This document shows positions 1 through 8,281 of a stretch of 50,051 nt of DNA, piece by piece. The stretch covers positions 35,704-85,754 of the forward strand of contig NZ_BBYK01000075.1 of NCBI RefSeq assembly GCF_001570365.1. The letters run 5' to 3'. The DNA is from Microtetraspora fusca (GTDB lineage: Bacteria > Actinomycetota > Actinomycetes > Streptosporangiales > Streptosporangiaceae). Within the stretch, counting starts at the first letter, position 1; each line of letters starts with the position of its first letter. The notes beneath the pieces were generated by a model that was not told the origin of the DNA, searched no databases, and saw nothing but the letters and a program-made list of their open reading frames with translations. The position numbers were made by a program, and so were the translations under genes.

Positions 1-30
1 CGGGCCCCCCCCCCGGGGGGGGGGGGGGGA
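1..30. repeat. C10-G15 homopolymer at window edge
   Basis: A run of ten C (5-14) is followed directly by a run of fifteen G (15-29), making a near-perfect GC palindrome. Such a run is typical of a contig end or polymerase/assembly artefact. Nothing coding can be read through it. It could also be a real slippage-prone hairpin, but the sequence alone cannot decide this. Confidence 0.6.
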
Positions 31-106
31 GCCGTACTCCGTTCAGGGTGCCGCGATCAGTTCACGCTGATCACGGTTCCGTCAGGGGAGGCGTCGCGCC
101 GAGGTC

Positions 107-347
107 TCACCGGCCGTCGATTCCGATCGCGCGCGCGGTGGCGAGCAGGCTCCCGGCGTTCGGCGACGACGGCCACGCCGTGCGCCCCGGTGTAGTTCAC
201 TCCCAGCCCGACGTCGAAGTAGACGTTCAGGTACATCTGGGCGAGGAAGCCGGCGTTGCGGTGGAAGGAATAGCAGCGCAGCGGCAGCGGGTCGGAGCGG
301 TGCAGGTCGACGTCGCAACCCCCTGGGACACGGGCGAAGATGTTTTG
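107..347 (-). pseudogene. Frameshifted C-terminal gene remnant, unknown family
   Basis: On the minus strand, an open stretch begins after a TAA at 348-350 and reads a protein-like sequence (IFARVPGGCDVDLHRSDPLP ... YLNVYFDVGLGVNYTGAHGV). Near position 165 it continues naturally only after a one-base frame change, ending ATARAIGIDGR and a stop at 107-109. Without the frame change the frame drifts into an arginine-rich tail ending at 57. There is no credible start codon or N-terminus. I do not recognise the family. It is best read as the decayed 3' end of a gene; a sequencing indel next to the low-quality left edge is the alternative explanation for the frame change. Confidence 0.4.
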
Positions 348-462
348 TTAGGACTTCTTAAGCCGGAACTCGTGCTTGGGGACGCGGTGAACAACGACGT
401 CTTGGTGGTGCGAAACGAGGAGTTCTGCCTCGTCTGCGACAGGAAGCTTGGCTCGGCTGGGC

Positions 463-1836
463 TCATCCGGTCAGGAGGGTGAAGGAGCCGCGGATCAGGG
501 CGAGCAGCTCGTTCGCGGCCCGCGCCTCGTCGTAGGCGGCACGGGGGTTGGACGTCAGGGCGGTGACGACGTACGTCCGGCCCTCGGCGGAGCGGGCGAG
601 GAAGCCCATGGTCAGGAGCCCGACCTCGGAGCCGCCCTTGTACCACACCGTGGGCCAGCGCTCGCGGTCCAGGCCCAGACCCGCGTCGTTGGCGGACATG
701 ACCTTGTTGAGCGGCTCGCTGTCCAGCTTTGCGAGGCCGGCGTAGGCGCGGCAGACGTCGCTCGGAGAGCCGAACCACTCCACCGACGTGACGTGGCGGG
801 GCTCGGTCCACTCCTTCAGGCCCTCCAAGGAAGCCTGGGCGACGGTCGTCTCCAGGAAGCGCCGCCGCTGCTCCCCCTTCAGTCCCGCGTAGGTGTCGGC
901 GAGCCTGGGGTAGTCGGCCGCCTTCAGCAGGACGAACTCCCGCGTGGTGAGGAAGGGGATGTTGAGCGAGGCGTGCGTCGACCACTTGCGTACCTGCGCC
1001 TCCACCGCCGCGCGGCCGACCTTCTCCATGAGCAGGTCGGTGGCCGCGTTGTCGCTGATGGAGATCATCAGCTTGGCGGCCTCGCGGAGCGGGACCACGC
1101 TGCCGGCGGGCTTCTCGTAGAGGACGCCGGGCGGGATCCGGACCCGGTCGGTGATCGTGAGCGGGGTGTCCCAGGAGAGCTTCCCGGCGCGGATCCGCTC
1201 CGCGACGGCGCCCAGCACGTACAGCTTGAAGAGCGACCCGGTCGGCCGGGCCACGGCGGGTGAGATCGCGTGCACCGGACGGCAGGAGCCGTCGGCGGTG
1301 ATCTCGGCCGCGAGGAAGCCGACGTCCGGGGCGACGGCACGCAGGCGGGTGTCGATCTCGTCCCAGCTCGCCGGCATGGGAGCGGCGGACGGCTGGTCCG
1401 CGGCCGACAGCAGGAGCTTGTCGATCTTCCCGGCGGAGTCGACGGCGATCGAGAGCGTCAGCGGCTCGCCGTCGACCATCACGCGGCCGACAAGAGAGGT
1501 GGGCTTCACCTCCGTCAGGCGGTCGAGGCGCAACTCGGAGAGCCGTCCGAACAGCTCGTTCAGCTTGTCCGGCGGGACCTGGGAGAGGAAGCCGGCGCTC
1601 AGGTGCGCGGTCAGCTGGTCCTCGGGGATGGGCGGCTTGGCGGCGGCGGCCAGGAACCAGCGGAGCTGGTCGCCCACCGGCGTGGCCGGGATGGCCGCCT
1701 GCGCGGCGGGCGAAGCCGTCGCGGTCGAGGAGGGAGCGGTGCGTTGCCGCTCGGGCGCCGTGCCGCACGCCGCGAGGGCGAGGGTCGCCGCGACGAGCGG
1801 GATCAGAGCGCGCGCCGGACGGGGTCGGATGTGCAT
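463..1836 (-). CDS. Beta-lactamase-fold serine hydrolase lipoprotein (ORF12/LpqF-like)
   Basis: A secreted lipoprotein of about 457 residues. The ATG at 1834-1836 is preferred over the upstream in-frame start because a lipobox signal peptide follows at once (LVAATLALAACG, Cys near residue 24) and GAGG lies about 8 bases upstream. Residues about 55-180 resemble the helical/isomerase-like N-terminal domain of clavam-cluster ORF12 and mycobacterial LpqF. The rest is a class A beta-lactamase-like fold with SLFK (SxxK nucleophile), SDN and a KGG triad in place of KTG. Established knowledge: such proteins act on beta-lactam-like or peptidoglycan-like bonds or have unknown esterase activity. It is transcribed alone and diverges from the kinase gene at 2152. 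The substrate is unknown. Confidence 0.82.
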   Translation of the reverse strand: MHIRPRPARALIPLVAATLALAACGTAPERQRTAPSSTATASPAAQAAIPATPVGDQLRWFLAAAAKPPIPEDQLTAHLSAGFLSQVPPDKLNELFGRLSELRLDRLTEVKPTSLVGRVMVDGEPLTLSIAVDSAGKIDKLLLSAADQPSAAPMPASWDEIDTRLRAVAPDVGFLAAEITADGSCRPVHAISPAVARPTGSLFKLYVLGAVAERIRAGKLSWDTPLTITDRVRIPPGVLYEKPAGSVVPLREAAKLMISISDNAATDLLMEKVGRAAVEAQVRKWSTHASLNIPFLTTREFVLLKAADYPRLADTYAGLKGEQRRRFLETTVAQASLEGLKEWTEPRHVTSVEWFGSPSDVCRAYAGLAKLDSEPLNKVMSANDAGLGLDRERWPTVWYKGGSEVGLLTMGFLARSAEGRTYVVTALTSNPRAAYDEARAANELLALIRGSFTLLTG

Positions 1837-2151
1837 GCGAGAACCTCGGTCTGGGAAAAGGGGACGGGCGCCGTCGCGGCCCCGGTCAGGGGACCGAGAT
1901 CGACGCCTGCCCACCATGCTTCCGGCGGCGGCCCCGGGGTTCCTCGGCTCGCAGATCCATTACGCGGTGCGACTTTCGCCGCGATCATCGGCGCGGAGAC
2001 TACGACGATGGTGGTAGGCGCCCCCTCCGTACCGACGAGCCGGGTGCCGCCCTTCTCCCCCCGTGGAAGGCCCGGTTTCGAGCGCCTTACCAGGGCGGAC
2101 GACGGCTCGAGGGGCGCCCGGACGTGTCCGGAAATATGGAAGTATGACCGG
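1837..2151. other. Divergent intergenic region, 315 bp
   Basis: This lies between the lipoprotein gene (minus) and the kinase gene (plus) and should carry both promoters. I see no convincing -35/-10 pair. A short inverted repeat, CGCCG around CGATCAT then CGGCG, occurs near 1978-1996. Longer open frames crossing the region are GC-rich shadows without domains. Confidence 0.4.
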
Positions 2152-2682
2152 ATGAGCAATCGCGAGCCGTCCCGGGCCTTGCTGATCACGGGAACCGTGG
2201 GCGCGGGCAAGACCTCGGCGGCCGAGGCGGTCGGTGAGCTGCTCGCCGACGCCGGGGTACCCAACGCCGTCGTCGACCTCGACTGGCTCGGCCAGTCCTG
2301 GCCCACCCCTCCGGGCGATCCGTTCAACCTCGAGATGACCGTCCGCAACCTGCGCGCCGTCGCGCGCAACTACTGGGACGCCGGGGTCGAACGGCTCGTC
2401 CTGGCCGGGGTGGCGGAGACCGGGGAGGAGCGTGCGCGGTACCGCGAGGCGGTCGGCGTCGACCTCGCGGTGTGCCGGATCCGCGTCGAGATCCCCGTCG
2501 TCCACCGGCGGCTCGAACGACGCCACGAGGGACAGGAAGCCGATCTGCGCTGGCATCTCGACCGCTCGGGACAGCTCGACCGGATCCTGACCGACGCGCA
2601 GGTCGAGGACGTCGTCGTCGACGCCACCGATCTCGCCGTACCGGACGTGGCGGCCGCCGTGCTCAAGGCGGTCGACTGGTAG
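2152..2682 (+). CDS. Small P-loop NTPase / kinase-like protein
   Basis: A 176-residue cytoplasmic protein. Residues about 11-18 hold a Walker A motif (GTVGAGKT) after a hydrophobic strand (ALLITG). VVDLDWLGQSW follows at about 40-50 and resembles the acidic strand of adenylylsulfate/gluconate-kinase-like P-loop enzymes. VHRRLERRH near residue 120 could be the lid helix with arginines, and a late VDATDLAVPDV stretch matches the C-terminal strand of AAA/zeta-toxin-like kinases. The ATG at 2152 is used because the family motif begins ten residues later; the larger frame upstream has no domain. No Shine-Dalgarno is obvious. The phosphoryl acceptor is unknown. It converges on the S33 peptidase gene with a hairpin between them. 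Confidence 0.75.
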   Translation: MSNREPSRALLITGTVGAGKTSAAEAVGELLADAGVPNAVVDLDWLGQSWPTPPGDPFNLEMTVRNLRAVARNYWDAGVERLVLAGVAETGEERARYREAVGVDLAVCRIRVEIPVVHRRLERRHEGQEADLRWHLDRSGQLDRILTDAQVEDVVVDATDLAVPDVAAAVLKAVDW

Positions 2683-2733
2683 GGCGGGTACGGACCTCAC
2701 CCCCACAGCCGAACGTCCCCGTGACATGACGAC

Positions 2734-2767
2734 GGCCACCACGTGATCGGTGGATCGCGTGGTGGCC
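2734..2767. terminator. Hairpin between convergent genes
   Basis: Arms GGCCACCACGTGATC and GATCGCGTGGTGGCC (15 bp, one G-U or mismatch position) surround a GGTG loop. It sits 50 bases after the kinase stop and 30 bases before the end of the minus-strand S33 gene, so it can serve both directions. There is no U-tract, as is common for high-GC actinomycete terminators. Confidence 0.6.
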
Positions 2768-2799
2768 TGTCCTGCTTCAACGGAGGGGCCGAGGTGATG

Positions 2800-4470
2800 T
2801 CACATGCCCCCCGCGGGTTCCACCTTGGTGACTCCTCCGCTCCCTGAAGGGAGCGGCTTCTCGCTTCCCTCGGCCGAGGTAGGCGACGGACAAGCCCTGC
2901 CCGTTTCGAACAACAGAACCATATCAAGGAAGCGATTCCCCTGCCGGGTAAACCTGGCAGTCCTCTCGCTAGATCTGATGGGCGGGATCCGCTTCAGGCA
3001 GGCGGTCGGTCCGGGGGTTCCCTTGGCGATGAAACCGGCGATGATGCCAGAGACACAGCCGCTGGGGTCCAGGTCGGGGACGTGGCCCAGGTTCGGTACG
3101 GAGATGAGCCTTGATCGCGTGAACCTGCGGGCCACCTTGGCGGCGTCGGAGTCCGGGGTGATCGCGTCCAGGTCGCCGGTGAGCACCAGGGTCGGGACGT
3201 CGGGGAAGTCGTCGCTGACAGGGGAGGGCCGGGTCGCGGTCCCGCGTGGCCACTCCAGGCAGATGTCGCCCGACCAGAAGGTGGCCGCGGCCGAGGCCGC
3301 CGGGCTGAAGGCGCCGAAGTCGGCGGGGTCGGTGCGGGCCAGCGCTTGGTCGTACTGCCGGCGCCGCTGGGCCGGAGAGGCGTCCACGGACCAGGCTCTG
3401 GGGTAGTCGTTGCACGCCACGCTGATGCCCAGGGAGGAGTTCGGCTCCTCCCCTCCGTCCCCGAGCACCTCCTGGACGGCGGCGGTCAGCAGCGTGAAAT
3501 CGCCGCGTGCGGCGTCGTGCAACAGGGCCGGGAAGGCGCCGATCAGCGAGGACGCCCGGGGGTCCGCCCCGGCTCCACTGGTGGAGTTCTGGATGGCCAG
3601 CCGGGTGAGCCACTCCTCGCCGAACTTCACGACGCGCTTCCCGGCACCGACCTTGACCGACAGGGTGACCGGTTCCTTCCTGACCGCGGCGGCGAATGTC
3701 CGCAGGTCACGTACGGCGGCGGCGCCGTCACACGCCTTGCTCCGCTCGCAGATCCGGCGCAGGGTCGTCGTGAAGGCGCGGGCGTTGGGCCGCTGGAAGG
3801 TGTCGAAGTCGAGCGGGAGCACCCCCGACAGCATGATCGACCTGACCTGCCGGGGATGGCGCTGGGCGTAGATCTGCATCAGGTAGGTGCCGTAGGACTC
3901 ACCGACCAGATCGAGCTTGACGGCCCCGAGCCGGGCCCGTACCGCGTCGAGGTCGTCGGCGGTCGCGGCGGAGGTGTAGCCCCCGGCGCGCGGTCCCAGA
4001 CTGCTCCCGCAGCGGGCGACGGCCGTACGCCGCTCCTGGGGTGTGCCCAGGAGGTCGGCGGTGGTGATGCCGCAGTCCAGGGCGCTGGACACGCCCGTAC
4101 CCCGGGGATCGACGAGCAGCAGGTCGTGATCGGCCAGTAGCGGCGTGAGCAGGCCGACGTAGGCCGCGGTGAGGGGGAGCGCCGGGTTGCCGGGACCCCC
4201 GGGGTTGACGGCGATGGTCCCGGTGGCGGGACGGTCCAGCGCGCTGCGCCGTACGACGGCGTAGCCGACCGAGATGGTGCCCAGGTCCGGCCTGTCCGCC
4301 ACCAGCGGGCGGGTGATCGTGTCGCACTCCACCCGGTGTCCGGGGACCTCGGGACACCAGGACTCTGCGGCCGCGGCGGCCGACGGGGCGGCGCCGAGCA
4401 GGGCAACTCCGGTGATGGCCACGGACGCCAGCGCCGTGGTCCGCTTGGTTACTGAACGCATGGCATCCAC
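2800..4470 (-). CDS. Secreted S33-family alpha/beta hydrolase (tripeptidyl aminopeptidase-like), altered C-terminus
   Basis: A 556-residue secreted serine peptidase. It starts GTG at 4470 (ATG at 4461 is an alternative). A signal peptide (ALASVAITGVALLGAAPSAAAAAE) is followed by the alpha/beta-hydrolase core with oxyanion segment NPGGPG, DPRGTG, nucleophile elbow GESYGTY (Ser near residue 192), acid in LTGDLDAITP and histidine in NLGHVPDL. This matches Streptomyces tripeptidyl aminopeptidases that release N-terminal peptides outside the cell. The TAP C-terminal domain ends normally around TACLKRIPPI. The last roughly 55 residues (about 2800-2970) are unlike the family and are rich in Ser, Gly and Pro. 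They are probably read-through into inserted or rearranged DNA. Activity may survive because the catalytic triad is intact. Confidence 0.85.
   Translation of the reverse strand: MDAMRSVTKRTTALASVAITGVALLGAAPSAAAAAESWCPEVPGHRVECDTITRPLVADRPDLGTISVGYAVVRRSALDRPATGTIAVNPGGPGNPALPLTAAYVGLLTPLLADHDLLLVDPRGTGVSSALDCGITTADLLGTPQERRTAVARCGSSLGPRAGGYTSAATADDLDAVRARLGAVKLDLVGESYGTYLMQIYAQRHPRQVRSIMLSGVLPLDFDTFQRPNARAFTTTLRRICERSKACDGAAAVRDLRTFAAAVRKEPVTLSVKVGAGKRVVKFGEEWLTRLAIQNSTSGAGADPRASSLIGAFPALLHDAARGDFTLLTAAVQEVLGDGGEEPNSSLGISVACNDYPRAWSVDASPAQRRRQYDQALARTDPADFGAFSPAASAAATFWSGDICLEWPRGTATRPSPVSDDFPDVPTLVLTGDLDAITPDSDAAKVARRFTRSRLISVPNLGHVPDLDPSGCVSGIIAGFIAKGTPGPTACLKRIPPIRSSERTARFTRQGNRFLDMVLLFETGRACPSPTSAEGSEKPLPSGSGGVTKVEPAGGM
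2837..2856. repeat. Hairpin inside the foreign-looking 3' end of the S33 gene
   Basis: A perfect 8-bp stem, CCGCTCCC / GGGAGCGG, with loop TGAA is followed on the plus strand by CTTCTCGCTTCCC. It lies in the segment where the S33 protein departs from its family. The look is that of the structured end of an IS200/IS605-type element, but no transposase or TnpB is present. The element assignment is inference. Confidence 0.35.
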
Positions 4471-4565
4471 GATCGGGCCTGTCCGGTGTCCGGATCATCC
4501 TGCCAGGGAGCCGAACTCGCGCCCCCTTCTCCTGCAAGGGGCGTAGAACCAGGGGCCGAGTCGCC

Positions 4566-4911
4566 CAGCTCAAGCACCTCGATTCGCGTCTGGTCAGTGA
4601 ATCGAGGATGGACGGGTTTCGGGGGGCGGGGGCGCGGCCGACGAAGTCGGCGATGAGCCGCCGGGTGATCGGCGGCGCCAGGAGCGCCTCTCCTGCCGCG
4701 ACCACCTCGATCGCCGCCACCAGTTCCCGGGGCGGGACGTCCTTGAGCAGGAATCCGGTGGCTCCGGCCCGGAGTCCCGCGTACACGTATTCGTCCAGGT
4801 CGAAGGTGGTCAGGATGAGCACCTTCACCTCGGGGTCGGCCGCGGTGATCCGACCATCCGCAGGCTGGCGCACACCAGCCGTTCGTAGGCGACGACCACC
4901 CGGAGCCTCAC
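4566..4911 (-). pseudogene. Deleted and frameshifted NarL-type response regulator
   Basis: The minus strand begins GTG at 4911 with a response-regulator N-terminus (MRLRVVVAYERLVCASLRMV). It then jumps, in a new frame, to the C-terminal half of the receiver domain (ITAADPEVKVLILTTFDLDE, GATGFLLKD, LVAAIEVVAAGEALLAPPIT). About fifty codons are missing, including the phosphoacceptor Asp and the beta3-beta4 region. At the start of the HTH domain (LDSLTRRE) the natural continuation EVLEL is reached only after a one-base loss, and the rest of the HTH is absent. Upstream, minus-strand sequence reads VRAEATRADPRDGGVV, possibly the remnant end of a partner kinase. This is a dead relic of a two-component pair beside the intact system at 5024-6816. 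Confidence 0.75.
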
Positions 4912-5023
4912 GACACCGCCGTCGCGGGGATCGGCACGAGTGGCCTCGGCTCTGACGGGGAAGGCGCACGAGGACGACCTGGACCGGTGTGGCCGGCTTC
5001 CGGGCGGGTGTCAGAAACGGGGC

Positions 5024-5668
5024 TCATCGGCGGCTGAGGTATGTGAGGACTGCGAGGACGCGGCGGTGGCCGCTGTCGGCCGGCGAAAGGCCGAGCTTGG
5101 TGAAGATGTTGCCGATGTGCTTGTGGACGGCGTTGTCGGTGATGACGAGCCGGGCCGCGATTGTGGCGTTGTCCTTTCCCTCGGCCATCAGGGCGAGCAC
5201 TTGGCGTTCGCGCGGCGTGAGGGCGGCGATCGGGTCGTGGGCGTGCCGCGTGAGGAGTTGCGCGATCACCTCGGGGTCCATGACGGTGCCGCCGGCGGCG
5301 ACCCGCCGCAGGGCGTCGATGAACTCGCTCACCCGGCTCACCCGGTCCTTGAGGAGGTAGCCGACACCGCCGCGTCCATCGGAGATCAGCTCGCCGGCGT
5401 ATTGCTGCTCGACGTACTGGGAGAGGACGAGCACGGGCAGGCCGGCATGCTGGCGGCGGGCGTGGAGTGCGGCGTGGATGCCCTCGTCGCGGAAGGTCGG
5501 CGGTAGTCGTACGTCGACGATGGTGATGTCGGGCCGGTGTTCGGTGACGGCGGTGATGAAGCCGGGGGCGTCCTGGGCTATCGCGGCGACGTGGAAGCCC
5601 TTGGCGGTCAGCAGGAGTTCCAGTCCACTGGACAGCAGGACGTTGTCCTCGGCGATCACGACGCGCAT
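5024..5668 (-). CDS. NarL/LuxR-family response regulator
   Basis: A 214-residue DNA-binding regulator. The receiver domain (about 1-120) has the acidic pair ED at residues 7-8, the phosphoacceptor Asp near residue 52 (TIVDVRLPP) and the conserved Lys in GYLLKDRV. The LuxR-type HTH (about 148-214) includes LTPRERQVLALMAEGKDNATI and recognition helix NAVHKHIGNIFTKLGL. The gene overlaps the end of the histidine kinase gene by 13 bases (5656-5668), so the two form one translationally coupled operon. The likely target is the divergent serine hydrolase at 6924 or an unlinked regulon. This is inference. Confidence 0.92.
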   Translation of the reverse strand: MRVVIAEDNVLLSSGLELLLTAKGFHVAAIAQDAPGFITAVTEHRPDITIVDVRLPPTFRDEGIHAALHARRQHAGLPVLVLSQYVEQQYAGELISDGRGGVGYLLKDRVSRVSEFIDALRRVAAGGTVMDPEVIAQLLTRHAHDPIAALTPRERQVLALMAEGKDNATIAARLVITDNAVHKHIGNIFTKLGLSPADSGHRRVLAVLTYLSRR

Positions 5669-6816
5669 GGCAGGCTCACAGTGATCGTGGTCGGGCCGCC
5701 GGTGGGGCTGTCGATGCGGATGGTGCCGTCGAGTGCCAGGACGCGGTGGCGGATTCCGGCGATGCCGGTGCCCAGCGTCTCGTCGGCGCCGCCGATCCCG
5801 TCGTCGGTGACCTCGATCGACAGCCGGTCACCGACGCGTGCGACGCGGACGGCGGTCCGGGTGGCCTGGCTGTGCTTGGCAGCGTTGGTCAGCGTCTCGG
5901 CGATGGTGAAGTAGGCCACGGCCTCGACCGCGGCGGGGATCGCGCCGAGGTCGCCGATATCGAGGGTGGTGTCGATTGCCGATCGTGCCCCCAGGGAGGT
6001 CAGCGCGCCGGCGAGGCCGCGGTCGGCGAGGATCGGCGGGTAGATCGTCCGGATCACCACACGAAGCTCCGCCATGGCCTCCTCGGCACCCTCATGCGCT
6101 TCCCTCAGGAGTCTGTCCACCGTCTGGGGGTCCTCGCTCAGCGACTCACGGGCCGCGCCCAGCCGCATCGCGATGGCCACCAGCCGAGCCTGGGTGCCGT
6201 CGTGCAGGGCGCGTTCGATCCGGCGGAGTTCCGCGCCGTGCGCGTTCATGGCGCCGGCCCGAGTCTCGGTCAGCGTCTCCACACGCTGCGCCAACCGCTC
6301 GGCGGTCGAGGGGGACAGCAACGCAACACAGATCCGGGCGTGCAGGCGCGCCAGCAGTGGAACCAGCCAGTAGGTCAGGGCCGCGAAGATGAGGAACTGT
6401 ACGGTCCCCAGGGTCAACGCCGTGCCCCACCCGGACAGCGGAACACCGGCGGCGAAGCCGCCCGCAGGGGTGCCGGCGGGCAACGCCCACCACAGGGGCA
6501 CCGTGACGGCCGTGGCCACCGCGTTGCCCGCGCACACCACCACGACGAGCCCGAACGCCAGACTGGTCACGATGCATGTGCACAGCCACCCGAGAACACG
6601 CCACGTACCGACACGGACGGGACCAGAACGCGGAGAAAGCAGCAACCGGTCGGCGCGGCGACGATGCCAGGACGCCCAGGCGCGAGCCATCATCGGGACG
6701 ATGAGTACGGGCAGCGCGAACAGGGCGACCACAGCGGTGAACAGGCTTCCCAGCAGATAGCCCAGGCCGCGCCACATCGCCGAAAGCCGGTTGGCCCCAT
6801 GGTGGTTCATCCGCAC
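5656..6816 (-). CDS. Sensor histidine kinase (HisKA_3 type)
   Basis: A 386-residue membrane kinase that phosphorylates the regulator encoded immediately downstream. Four hydrophobic segments fall within residues about 15-165 with little extracellular sequence, so this is an intramembrane-sensing type. The dimerisation/phosphoacceptor helix contains RRIERALHDGTQARL (His near residue 206). The HATPase region has the N-box NAAKHSQ, DDGIGG and a GTGIAGIRHRV G2 box. The start is GTG 6814-6816, with ATG two codons later also possible. The gene is divergent from the serine hydrolase with about 107 bases between them. The ligand is unknown. Confidence 0.9.
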   Translation of the reverse strand: MRMNHHGANRLSAMWRGLGYLLGSLFTAVVALFALPVLIVPMMARAWASWHRRRADRLLLSPRSGPVRVGTWRVLGWLCTCIVTSLAFGLVVVVCAGNAVATAVTVPLWWALPAGTPAGGFAAGVPLSGWGTALTLGTVQFLIFAALTYWLVPLLARLHARICVALLSPSTAERLAQRVETLTETRAGAMNAHGAELRRIERALHDGTQARLVAIAMRLGAARESLSEDPQTVDRLLREAHEGAEEAMAELRVVIRTIYPPILADRGLAGALTSLGARSAIDTTLDIGDLGAIPAAVEAVAYFTIAETLTNAAKHSQATRTAVRVARVGDRLSIEVTDDGIGGADETLGTGIAGIRHRVLALDGTIRIDSPTGGPTTITVSLPCAS

Positions 6817-6923
6817 AAGTCTGAGCCATGGCGACCGGGCCTGGCACTACAGCCCACTACCCCTTTTTCTCGCTAGTGAGCTGTATCGTCCGCTTCCCCC
6901 CGCCAGACCTAGCGTCAACGCCC

Positions 6924-8156
6924 ATGACGAGTTCACCGATTCATTCACCGCGGCGGCGCGGCCGATCCTTCCCACGGAGCCTGGCTCTGGCCGCCATCGT
7001 GGCCGGAACCCTCTCTACCAGCGTGCCCGGCGCGAGCGCCGCCGGCCAGCGCGACGACCAGGCCCGGATTCAGCGGGACGCCGATGCGATCACCGCACTC
7101 GGCGTGACGGGAGTGCAGGTCCGCCTGGTCACCCCTGGCGGCCGGAACCTGACCGCCACCAGCGGCATCGCCGACCTGAAGACCCGGCGGCCGGTCCCTC
7201 GGAACGGCTACTTCCGGATCGCCAGCGTCACCAAGACGTTCGTGGCTACCGTGATCCTGCAGTTGGCCGGCGACGGCAAGCTCTCCCTGGACGACACGGT
7301 CGAGCGATGGCTGCCCGGTGTGGTGTCCGGAAACGGCAATGACGGCCGCGCGATCACCATCCGCCAACTGCTCCAGCACACCAGCGGCATCCACGACGAC
7401 TACCCCGACTACACCTCGGCGGAGAACTTCTACCAGCACCGATACGACACCTACACACCCGAGCAGACCGTCGCCCGGGCGATGCGCCACCGCCCGGACT
7501 TCCGGCCAGGAAAGGACTGGAGTTACTCCAACACCGGCTACGTCCTGCTCGGCTTGATCATCCAGCGGGTCACCGGGCACCCCTGGCATAAGGAGGTACA
7601 GGATCGGATCGTCCGGCCGCTCGGCCTCGATCACACCTTCTTGCCGGGTACTTCACCCAAGTTGCCCCAGCCACACGCCAAGACCTACCAGAGGTTCCGG
7701 CCCGGCGAACCACTCGTGGACGTCACCGAGCAGGCCAGCCTGGTCAGCAATGGAGAGGCCGGACTCGTCTCCACGACCGCCGACCTCAACCGATTCTTCC
7801 GCGCCCTGCTCGGCGGCCGACTCCTGCCCCCGACGCAGATGGCGCAGATGAAACAGACCATTCCAGTCGGCAAGAAGTTCGAACCGCTCATGCCGGGCGC
7901 ACGTGACGGGCTGGGGGTCTTCTCACGCCCGCTGTCGTGTGGCGGCAGGTACTGGGGCCATGAGGGCGGTGACTCCGGCTGGATCAGCGCCGTCGGTGTC
8001 ACCGCCGACGGCCGGCGCAGCGTCACTGTCTCGTTGTCGGGCGTACTCGCCGAATCGGCGGACCACGTCCTGCGCGTGGAACAGGCCGAGAGCAAGCTGG
8101 TCGACGACGCGCTGTGCACGACCCCGAACGCCGACAGCGGCGCGAGCACCTCCTGA
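6924..8156 (+). CDS. Secreted serine hydrolase (beta-lactamase / D-Ala-D-Ala carboxypeptidase family)
   Basis: A 410-residue exported enzyme. The ATG at 6924 begins MTSSPIHSPRRRGRSFPRS followed by a signal peptide ending ASA|AGQ. The upstream in-frame ATG at 6828 would put 32 extra residues before it. Family motifs are SVTK (SxxK nucleophile) near residue 92, YSNTGY (YxN) near 194, and HEGGDSGW (HxG-like KTG equivalent) near 352. Established knowledge: this class C/S12 family includes DD-peptidases, esterases and beta-lactamases, so the substrate cannot be named. TAGCGT lies 8 bases before the ATG, which suggests a leaderless transcript. It faces the two-component pair, which is its most likely regulator. 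Confidence 0.88.
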   Translation: MTSSPIHSPRRRGRSFPRSLALAAIVAGTLSTSVPGASAAGQRDDQARIQRDADAITALGVTGVQVRLVTPGGRNLTATSGIADLKTRRPVPRNGYFRIASVTKTFVATVILQLAGDGKLSLDDTVERWLPGVVSGNGNDGRAITIRQLLQHTSGIHDDYPDYTSAENFYQHRYDTYTPEQTVARAMRHRPDFRPGKDWSYSNTGYVLLGLIIQRVTGHPWHKEVQDRIVRPLGLDHTFLPGTSPKLPQPHAKTYQRFRPGEPLVDVTEQASLVSNGEAGLVSTTADLNRFFRALLGGRLLPPTQMAQMKQTIPVGKKFEPLMPGARDGLGVFSRPLSCGGRYWGHEGGDSGWISAVGVTADGRRSVTVSLSGVLAESADHVLRVEQAESKLVDDALCTTPNADSGASTS

Positions 8157-8206
8157 GCGCGCGGCGGCTCCAGCGGCCGCAAGTCGATCAGCGTCGAATT
8201 TCCTCC

Positions 8207-8239
8207 GGGGCGGGGCCGATACGGGTTCGGCCCCGCCCC
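8207..8239. terminator. Strong hairpin between convergent genes
   Basis: An 11-bp perfect stem, GGGGCGGGGCC / GGCCCCGCCCC, has an 11-base loop, 50 bases after the serine hydrolase stop. It can terminate both that gene and the PfpI-like operon reading in from the right. Confidence 0.65.
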
Positions 8240-8250
8240 TCGTTCGCGGC

Positions 8251-8281
8251 GCTCCCGGTACGCTCCCGGTACGCTCCCGGT
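8251..8281. repeat. 11-bp tandem repeat, 2.8 copies
   Basis: GCTCCCGGTAC occurs at 8251-8261 and 8262-8272, then GCTCCCGGT at 8273-8281. The last copy abuts the stop codon of the PfpI-like gene. It looks like simple slippage expansion. Confidence 0.8.

Noticed and set aside
4578-4606. CCTCGATTC / GAATCGAGG inverted repeat as an operator
   Set aside because: It lies inside the response-regulator pseudogene at the LDSLTRRES codons and has an 11-base loop; probably coincidental.
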